Assembly: GCA_005223375.1 (NCBI GenBank)
Contig: RXOD01005417.1
Span: forward strand, 1 to 14,215
DNA length: 14,215 bases
Reading direction: 5' to 3'
DNA from: Amoebophrya sp. AT5.2
Taxonomy: Eukaryota; Sar; Dinophyceae; Syndiniales; Amoebophryaceae
Part shown: positions 8,901-14,215 of the stretch, in pieces
How the letters are laid out: each line of letters begins with the position of its first letter
Numbering within the stretch: position 1 is the first letter of the stretch
Notes under the pieces: generated by a model
What the model was told of the DNA's origin: nothing
The model's input: only the letters and a program-made list of their open reading frames with translations
The model's database searches: none
Position numbers and translations under genes: made by a program

Positions 8901-10282
8901 CTGCTCGCTGTGTTGGTCCAGATATGCTCCTCATGCGATACAGCGACTATTGGCGGTGCGTCTCCTCGTTCTCCAGCTCGTGTGACCGATACTGTGACGA
9001 GTGCGGTGGCTTCTGCGATCTCGTAGTCCGCTTTCAGTTCCGCGAAAAGCTCCGCTTGAACACCCGCCTTCGCCGACTCCAGAGCCGAGATGGGGAGATA
9101 GAACTCCCGGTCGTGTTCTGCCTGCGGCGCCCGCGGCTGGTGCGCGTCGTTTTCGTCAACCGCATCCCCAGCACCTCTCGATCCCGACGGTCTTCTACTC
9201 GCCTCTAATCTGCTCTTGAATTCCGGCGAGGTCAAATAGCGGAGATGCAGCCCGACCAAAACAGCGAACATTCCAGTGTGACCTGACATCGGTGTCTCTC
9301 CACAGGCCGCCGGCACGCACACGAGGAAACGACCTTGCGTAAGTGCGGGAAACCGGGCCGGAGCCGACGTCTCTCTTGTCTGTCGTGGGCCGGTGCTCGT
9401 GCTTGTCGTAATTGTATCGCCTAGAGCTGATGTAGATGCGCGGAGGTCATCAACATTCTCTTCCTGTTGTGGTGCACTGTTGATTTTCACTTTCCCCCTC
9501 AGCTTCATCGCGTAACTGCGTCCGCCGGCACGCTGGCAGCGCTCGACCTGTAGCGCGACCACTTCTGCTGCCGAAGCTGCAGCGTCGATATCGTCTTCGC
9601 CCTGCTCGTGCTCCTGACCAAGCTGGACCTCATGCCGCAAGTCCTCCGCCGTGACCAGGCTGGGCAGCTGGAGCTCGTCCACTGCCCACCAATTCCAAAG
9701 CTTCGACGAGCACCGCCCGCTGGCCACGAAATCGGTCAGCCGGAGGGGGGGCCGCCGCCGCGGCGTTGTGGAGGTGGAGGTGATGTTGGTAGCTGGTGCT
9801 TTAGAAGGTGGCCCCACGACCTCATCCGGTTCTTCCACAGCGGATGACATTCTGGCGGAGGCGAGGGCCTGCCGCTGGCCGGGGGAGAGGCTGGGGTCCC
9901 CGGAATCGTCCGCCATTGTTGACGCGATGATCTCGGATTTCGCACCCCAGACCCACGCCGTCCGCCGCCGAAAGATGGCCGAGAAGTCGTCGGCACCCGG
10001 CGCGGGATCGAGGGGCGGAAGTGAGCGAACGGAGCCTCCTCCTGCGTTGAATGCAGCTCTTCTTTCAGCATCTTCATCCCCTTCTTCAGCTGCAGTCGAC
10101 GCGGTGAGGTAGGCGTGCCAGGACGTAATGGGCTTGTTGGGCTCTCGATCTCGTCGTGGTCGTGCATGTACAACAAGACCGACATCATGGATCTGGACTA
10201 GATGAAATTGAAGGCATGATATTAAGGACGAGTAGGCGAATACCATGCACGACTGAAATGGTCTAGCGAGTAACCGCGGCAT
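5957..10282 (-). CDS. Very large probable secretory or lumenal protein of unknown function (1441 aa)
   Basis: I do not recognise the family. The in-frame GTG at 10300 could lengthen the frame, but the first ATG is at 10282 and is preferred for a eukaryote. The N-terminus looks like a signal peptide or anchor: an Arg-bearing start, a hydrophobic core at about 11-29, and a possible cleavage after VHA (residue 40). N-glycosylation sequons at N166, N555, N648, N1216 and N1380 and scattered Cys (for example C660 and C671) fit a lumenal or secreted protein. Cys322-V-P-A-A-Cys327 weakly recalls the CxPxxC of NRF-6 domains, but no acyltransferase region follows. The most globular, aromatic-rich parts are about 640-680, 825-1045 and 1120-1441. 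Short His clusters (HYHDSH at 919-924; H1311, H1314, H1320) could bind metal, but nothing more supports that. Low-complexity linkers lie between. One uninterrupted 4.3-kb frame ending in TAA makes it a convincing gene. Confidence 0.82.
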   Translation of the reverse strand: MPRLLARPFQSCMVFAYSSLISCLQFHLVQIHDVGLVVHARPRRDREPNKPITSWHAYLTASTAAEEGDEDAERRAAFNAGGGSVRSLPPLDPAPGADDFSAIFRRRTAWVWGAKSEIIASTMADDSGDPSLSPGQRQALASARMSSAVEEPDEVVGPPSKAPATNITSTSTTPRRRPPLRLTDFVASGRCSSKLWNWWAVDELQLPSLVTAEDLRHEVQLGQEHEQGEDDIDAAASAAEVVALQVERCQRAGGRSYAMKLRGKVKINSAPQQEENVDDLRASTSALGDTITTSTSTGPRQTRETSAPARFPALTQGRFLVCVPAACGETPMSGHTGMFAVLVGLHLRYLTSPEFKSRLEASRRPSGSRGAGDAVDENDAHQPRAPQAEHDREFYLPISALESAKAGVQAELFAELKADYEIAEATALVTVSVTRAGERGDAPPIVAVSHEEHIWTNTASRFCSVSTSPTTFSSNKAHEGRGEKASEHHFEELPMILDSRFFFEHDRNDSPTTRNNVELEEPHHSNTEQSAGRVNPFLQPLVANDNTRADARWWNATVEAMAWRVVTKTRPSTAGSAADAFRPSPSTSPFSQAFHFDFDQVPLRAITSRKKQGAGSSLARGGRGGNINHPTQPKMGDAVMQKIFQVRNSTAWKHGLSGHCNGFLRSFGYNCLREENDLGFDFWEQASVQTDVRSRIRDIVEQNNKEQKLHEAPTAPSAQLSELSERLSSLARDRRRRGKPTTRSPGEGRTRAAAGAGVASSRRTVTSTSFVTPPKGYFAIMQNHDLTAFAYDHEFKKKRSLSLTKRAGGRRVGQENKEDDTKLAGYAHSEMNFWRANKRPLDVLDALLRRVLRVAAEPEERPVEDREDGDYHLGLDRVLALPSDPVNYPLSPENERELTTNLRVTIRRDWSMRADILAHYHDSHFFANFATKNHAYNINTVFPFRILCLLQLAHEYVGGVLALDSEYHILQPFKLLQLFAFFGSQENLCALLPGPPLHFSFVVCAHLSWNAGPAVQEAWRKIVVRVIESGTGVELFPPRYVKEFLPAKRRLLARKRKMAVGGRGERGEQLGGRALAAPQKTRAQGVEEDQDDQDGAPADNNYEVEDSGAAGSVHSLAWSTDVERRIRERREAFVQRYPGRVAINQDLEVEIAATRYRGVRLDLTKTPVSRVLDVYGDKMRGRDYYLHNIFGSPEPAQASTVETIGHDAPLVALFRNATGGCEYYGAGAEGMGIMDRHQSPLGAHARLCRSWNLQPYHLDERNDYHSERLSREQGEKEAEARSLRDDGQVTALYRAQRLAGTLSEVFLRLGHTDHDLPANHLLPVGGNNIYAPFTGLAQGLSGYILSEVLPYWDNRRERFVEWENEMPPASDDPDRVVETNRTSRLVIRGLPMCRWGYMVHMEDANFWCDDASGPPIMVHKPDVGVVAYLDRWVKEVPCTTG

Positions 10283-10363
10283 CACAAAAATGTTCTTCAC
10301 ATTGATTCATCCGGCAGAGCGGTGGACAGCACGAAGGGCGTATTACACGGCGTTACCCAAAGG

Positions 10364-10377
10364 AAATTTCGAAATTT
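10364..10377. repeat. Perfect 14-bp palindrome
   Basis: AAATTTCGAAATTT is a perfect two-fold symmetric site, 82-95 bases upstream of the ATG at 10282. It has the form of a dimeric transcription-factor site, but no factor can be named. It overlaps the left arm of the hairpin that follows. Confidence 0.5.
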
Positions 10378-10392
10378 ATCACACTGATAAAT
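10374..10392. repeat. Perfect hairpin, 8-bp stem and 3-nt loop
   Basis: ATTTATCA (10374-10381) pairs perfectly with TGATAAAT (10385-10392) around the loop CAC. It lies in the likely leader or promoter of the secretory-protein gene. It overlaps the palindrome at 10364-10377 by four bases, so the two structures cannot both form fully. Confidence 0.5.
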
Positions 10393-10714
10393 GCGATGGT
10401 GATGGTCTCATTTACGTTACAACCGGTAGAAGTAAAAGAACGCCCAGCCCCAGTCAACGTACTTAACACAAACCTCAATACGAGGTGCAAGGACAGTAGT
10501 GCAAGGGGCGACATCAATGTTGGCACGGTATTCAATAAATCCGAATGCATTTTGAAGCTGTTGAAAAGAAATTTTGATTTTTCACGTCGTAGCAAGCTGC
10601 CATTATCAACGGCTGCGCCCATTATCATTCGCGATGAACGCGAACAACTACAAGAACATCATGTCGTGTTGTGAAGGTTTCATGACTTTGGTCGTGCTGT
10701 TCTATCTTGCGTTT

Positions 10715-13700
10715 TCAAGATCCGCCCTTCGCCTGCGCTCCTCCCTCCTCTTCCTCGGACGGAGAAATCGAGGGCACGACGACCCCGCCACCAGTAGAGT
10801 CCACCATCCTGACTCCCCGCACTTCTTCCGCTTTCAAGGCCGGGAAGAACTTCTCCAGGTCTGCGCAGGCGCGGTCAAACGTGACCCCCTCCCAGTACAC
10901 CTTACGGCAGCCCCCACAGCGGTAGAACACGGTTTGGTTTTCGTACACGTTTTCCATCACTTCGTCCTTCACGTCTTCCTTGTCCGTGAGCAACCACTCG
11001 TTGGCGTTGCAGTCCACGCAGCGGTTACAGAAGTCTTGGGGCCTGATGTCGATCTCGAAAAACTTCACGACTTCAAGAACCATGTCGATGATCTTCGGGC
11101 CCGCGTGGATGGTGTACACGTTCGGGAGAAAGGAAACAGGATTCTGCTTGCCGGTTATACCGGTAGAAGTTCTTGGTGGGGCTGTAGTTACTGTCGTGCT
11201 GCTGGGGGGAGTGGCAGGTGGTAGCTTGGAGGCTTCAGGATCAACAACAGCTGCAGCTGCATCAAATGACGATGATGAAGAACAACTCGCAATCCAATCT
11301 GGTTGCTCGTGTTGTTCATCTCTCGCCTTCCCTGCTCGTTCTGTCGCTGTCCCCCAATCGATTCCCCCCGGCGGGCCGAGTCCGGACGCTTGTTCTGGCT
11401 CTCCTTGTTCGGAGGTGGAGGAGGCCACTGCCGACGACGACGCGTTTCTTTCATCTGCCGCGGACTTTTCTTCGAGCTCGATTTGCTTGATTTTGTTGCG
11501 TTTTCCCACCAACGGGTCGCGGAGAAGCAAAACTCTTCCCGGCAGAGGTCGCAACTGCGTCACCTTCCCCGGAACCGGGAGGATGTCGATACCCAGGCCG
11601 CGAAATTTGCGAATCAGCTTGCACTCCTGTTCATGGGCGCAGAACTGGTGAGGCCGGGACTGAAACGGATTGCCGTCGGGAAAATGGTTGATCCTGATGC
11701 AACCGCTCCTCGGAGAACTTCTCGCTGTGCTGCTGCTGGTCGTACATCCTAACGCCGCAGCCTCACCCAACCCCAGCAGACCCATACCGTCGTCAGAAGC
11801 AGAGGCCGAAGATGAAGAAGCCCCGTCGGCTGCTGGTATAATTATACCGTTTTCACCTTCCTTTTTCGCAGCTGCCCCGCTTGCTTTCTGGTCGCGAGAC
11901 AGAGCATCAAACAGATCAAAGAGTACAGACGCGTCACGAATTGCGTACGCGAGTTGCTTCTCACAAAGCGGTCGCCGCTCCCAATTACTTTCGCGCACCA
12001 TTTTATCCAATGCCTCGTCCAGATACTCGAGAGCTAGCCGCTCCAGCGATGGAGTCTTCCCGGAAAAAAACTTCACCTGCACGTCCACCCAATTGCGGGG
12101 CCGGCAGCGGTAGTCGTAGCGGGTGCTGGAGCTGGACGATGACGAAGCGGCGAAATGTAAGGAAGAGTTGGAGTTGAAGACGCAGGTCGTTCTCATCGTC
12201 GTGCTCGTGTTCGTGGCTGCAGACGCAGGCGTTTCCGCTAATTCGACTGACGTGCTCGTGTCGGGGGCGCCGCTTGCAGCTTCTTTTTTTCCCTTGCTCT
12301 TGGGTGCTGTCGCTCTGCCTCTCTTATTGCTTGCCGCGCCCTTCTTGCCGGCCCCCTTCGGCGGTCCTTTCGGGCCGGGAACGACGCAAGTAGAACTTCT
12401 TGCTGCGAGCGCCTCAAACAAATACAAAGCCTTATTGTCGTTGTCCTCTCCTGTCCTTTTGTTTCCCTTCCGCGTCGTAGGCGTGTATTTGTTGCGAGCA
12501 GAATTTCCATGCTGCGCTCCGGCATCTCGAACTCCGTTCCCCTTCTCCCTGGCATCCGGTGGAATCACTCCGCAGATGCGAAGTCGCCGGTAGTCCTCGT
12601 TTCCGGAGAAAACAAAGACTCGATGGCTGCGCGTCAGCGCATCTCTCAGCCAATCTGTGATCATTTTACTGGCTACGCTGAAGTCCTCCGCTCCCGCAAC
12701 AACCTCGAGCTCTTCTTCACCGCTTTTAGTTTTACCTTCCTCGACCGCAGCTCTAGCTTTGGCGTCGCCGTCGCCCGCTGAATCTGGAACTGAAAAAAGC
12801 TCAGCCATATCGAAGAGCAGCGTCACCACCTGTTTTTGGGAGCTTCGTTCCCGCACTGACAATTGCAGCAGGGATAGTGGCCGGGGATTCCACCACTCAC
12901 AATCAAGCGCACACTCGTGCTCCTCCCAAAAAGCCTCCGGTAATTTTCGAACGTCTTTCGTCGCCTTCGCGGAAATCCAAAAGGCTTTTTTCTGAGCAGG
13001 GGCTCGCACCTTGATGTCCTCTCCTTCCTCAGTAAAGTCGACGTCCCGACGAGCGCCGGGCGTGGTGGATGAAGCCGACGCAGAAATCCAGCTCTCCAAA
13101 TCCAGTGTCGCGGGCCGCTCGATTTCGATTTCCTCTTTGACTTTGTCTAAACGTCCACCCGCAGCTTCTAGTCCCAAGTGAGCAGTCACTGCGGCGTCTT
13201 CTCGATCGCCGAAGTTTGTCTGCAACAGCCGCCAGATCGCGGGATGCCGCCATACGCCCCAGTCCTGCGCGACCCTGAGATTTGGACGCGCGAGGATAGC
13301 CGCCAGTCGCCAGCTGTCGCAGCACCCCGCCAAGTGATGGTATGGAAAATGCAGCTGGTGGCGCGGCGGCGGTCGTGCGTCTTGTTCCGCACCAGTTGTT
13401 GATGCATCACCCTGGTGGACCATTTTTGCGTGCACATCGTTGACGTGACGCTGGAGCAGCAGACGGAACAACTCGAGGTGGGCCTGCGTCTCCTCCTCGC
13501 TCTCCGTCGTGGTGTCTTGGCTGGCCGCCTCGCCCTGCGTACTATCTTCCATCTTGCCCGCATCAGCATCCACCCACGTCGACCCTGCTCCTGAGCTTGA
13601 AGCGGAGGCCTTGCTGCTTGCCCGCGCCCGGCCCGCAGCGACCCGTGGGAACGCAGCCCCGACCAGTTCGCAGAATTCCGTGACCGTCTTGCGCAACGCG

Positions 13701-14215
13701 TACTGCCTCAGCAGCTCCTTGTTTGGCCGAAAACCGACATTCGCAGCGAACATGAGGAAAACGCAGTGCGGAGGTAGAAAGCCTAAGGCTAAGGGTCGTG
13801 CGAGCCAGCTCTCAAACGCGTTCCGTATGGCGGATCGCGTGGCACACGAGGTCAAGGAGCCCTTCTTATCGAGCAGCTTCCCCGTAGAGAGGCGCGCGCC
13901 AACGAGTGAAGTCACGATCTTCACACCCAAATGCAAGTCGACGCTAGCAGCAGTCCCTTTGGAGGCCTTCTGCATCTTTTTCTTGCTGCTGCCAATCTTT
14001 TTGTTCTCGACTGAGGCGGACGTCGAGGACGGCGTCGCGGATGCTGCAGGCACACTTGAGGAGGAGGCTTCGTCGGGCAGCTGTGGCGTTAATGCGGATT
14101 CAACATCGTCTTCTCGACCTCCATGAGGGTCGGCAGCTGCGTCTTCGTCGTCTCTGTGATTTTCTTCGAGCGCGAGCATTTCCAGTAGTTCGAAGAGCAC
14201 GTAGCAAATTTCCAG
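10715..14215 (-). CDS. EXD3: EXD3/Mut-7-like 3'-5' exonuclease with Mut7-C domain (5' end beyond window)
   Basis: Probable 3'-5' exoribonuclease of the MUT-7/Nibbler/EXD3 family, which trims or degrades small-RNA and other RNA 3' ends. Residues are counted from the first codon in view, at 14215. Residues 95-335 are helical, possibly the family's N-terminal domain. The DEDDy exonuclease spans about 426-775: ExoI D438-C-E440 followed by SLLQLSV, ExoII with D541, ExoIII with Y757 and D761 in YAIRDA, preceded by the family-typical SNWERRPLCEKQ. Mut7-C spans about 855-1120: RKFRGLGID, LLLRD with D900, then a zinc ribbon (C1063, C1066, C1069; C1100, C1103) and VYWEG. Low-complexity inserts at about 546-705 and 903-1024 split both domains. 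The first Mut7-C acidic position appears to be His861. Before 14200 the frame stays open (LEICY) to the edge, and the GTG at 14200 is not a credible eukaryotic start, so the gene is 5' partial. The stop is TGA. Family call is firm; cellular role is inferred. Confidence 0.93.
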   Translation of the reverse strand: MEICYVLFELLEMLALEENHRDDEDAAADPHGGREDDVESALTPQLPDEASSSSVPAASATPSSTSASVENKKIGSSKKKMQKASKGTAASVDLHLGVKIVTSLVGARLSTGKLLDKKGSLTSCATRSAIRNAFESWLARPLALGFLPPHCVFLMFAANVGFRPNKELLRQYALRKTVTEFCELVGAAFPRVAAGRARASSKASASSSGAGSTWVDADAGKMEDSTQGEAASQDTTTESEEETQAHLELFRLLLQRHVNDVHAKMVHQGDASTTGAEQDARPPPRHQLHFPYHHLAGCCDSWRLAAILARPNLRVAQDWGVWRHPAIWRLLQTNFGDREDAAVTAHLGLEAAGGRLDKVKEEIEIERPATLDLESWISASASSTTPGARRDVDFTEEGEDIKVRAPAQKKAFWISAKATKDVRKLPEAFWEEHECALDCEWWNPRPLSLLQLSVRERSSQKQVVTLLFDMAELFSVPDSAGDGDAKARAAVEEGKTKSGEEELEVVAGAEDFSVASKMITDWLRDALTRSHRVFVFSGNEDYRRLRICGVIPPDAREKGNGVRDAGAQHGNSARNKYTPTTRKGNKRTGEDNDNKALYLFEALAARSSTCVVPGPKGPPKGAGKKGAASNKRGRATAPKSKGKKEAASGAPDTSTSVELAETPASAATNTSTTMRTTCVFNSNSSLHFAASSSSSSSTRYDYRCRPRNWVDVQVKFFSGKTPSLERLALEYLDEALDKMVRESNWERRPLCEKQLAYAIRDASVLFDLFDALSRDQKASGAAAKKEGENGIIIPAADGASSSSASASDDGMGLLGLGEAAALGCTTSSSTARSSPRSGCIRINHFPDGNPFQSRPHQFCAHEQECKLIRKFRGLGIDILPVPGKVTQLRPLPGRVLLLRDPLVGKRNKIKQIELEEKSAADERNASSSAVASSTSEQGEPEQASGLGPPGGIDWGTATERAGKARDEQHEQPDWIASCSSSSSFDAAAAVVDPEASKLPPATPPSSTTVTTAPPRTSTGITGKQNPVSFLPNVYTIHAGPKIIDMVLEVVKFFEIDIRPQDFCNRCVDCNANEWLLTDKEDVKDEVMENVYENQTVFYRCGGCRKVYWEGVTFDRACADLEKFFPALKAEEVRGVRMVDSTGGGVVVPSISPSEEEEGGAQAKGGS
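11144..11509 (-). other. Low-complexity insert, or possible in-frame intron, within the Mut7-C domain
   Basis: Codons 903-1024 of the nuclease form a Ser, Ala, Thr and Glu-rich block lying between the conserved LLLRD motif and the YTIHAGP and zinc-ribbon part of Mut7-C. The block starts with GTGGGA and ends with AAGCAG on the minus strand, so a phase-0 GT-AG intron of 366 bases would remove it exactly without changing the frame. No stop occurs in it, and the composition is protein-like, so a coded insertion is the simpler reading. Confidence 0.3.

Larger units (their letters stand above)
10283..10714. other. Intergenic spacer between the secretory-protein gene and the nuclease gene
   Basis: These 432 bases separate the TGA of the nuclease gene from the ATG of the next minus-strand gene. 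The spacer is more AT-rich than its neighbours, and no open frame in it looks like protein. It should contain the 3' UTR of the nuclease gene and the leader of the secretory-protein gene. A palindrome and a hairpin sit together at 10364-10392. No TATAAATA octamer like those in the other spacer was seen. Confidence 0.6.

Noticed and set aside
10425..11170. CCGGTAGAAGT occurring both in the spacer near 10425 and in the nuclease gene near 11161
   Set aside because: Only 11 bases are shared and the flanks diverge at once, so it does not support an element boundary or duplication.
1..14215. CRISPR array, transposase, rRNA, viral or toxin genes
   Set aside because: No regularly spaced repeats, no transposase or integrase motifs in any long frame, and no recognisable rRNA or viral protein signatures were seen.

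Overview
The window looks like nuclear DNA of a unicellular eukaryote. Three very long open frames (968, 1441 and at least 1166 codons) lie head to tail on the minus strand. The proteins are packed with Ser, Ala, Gly, Glu and Arg-rich low-complexity stretches that interrupt globular segments, the one recognisable protein belongs to a eukaryotic multidomain family, and no bacterial ribosome-binding sites or operon spacing are seen. Long uninterrupted frames, one-way gene order and Ser/Ala-rich insertions recall intron-poor alveolates of the dinoflagellate or Syndiniales type, or euglenozoans. No sequence here fixes the lineage, so this placement is a tentative inference.

Layout from left to right: (1) 1-2131 is a gene-free stretch, less GC-rich than the genes, whose first 1.3 kb is strikingly dense in TCTAGA and holds a strong hairpin at 238-275. 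(2) 2132-5038, minus strand: a 968-residue probable membrane protein with a two-helix hydrophobic hairpin and long disordered flanks, family not recognised. (3) 5039-5956: a spacer with two exact TATAAATA boxes on the minus strand. (4) 5957-10282, minus strand: a 1441-residue protein with a probable signal peptide and N-glycosylation sequons, family not recognised. (5) 10283-10714: a spacer with a 14-bp palindrome abutting an 8-bp-stem hairpin. (6) 10715 to the right edge, minus strand: an EXD3/Mut-7-like nuclease joining a DEDDy 3'-5' exonuclease to a Mut7-C domain with a zinc ribbon. It is cut off at its 5' end by the window.

Only the nuclease has a predictable activity: 3'-end trimming or degradation of RNA, by analogy with C. 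elegans MUT-7, Drosophila Nibbler and animal EXD3. Its exonuclease residues are intact, but the first acidic position of the Mut7-C fold appears to be His. Nothing ties the three genes into one pathway. Their shared strand may reflect genome-wide gene order. I found no rRNA, convincing tRNA, CRISPR array, transposase or viral gene.
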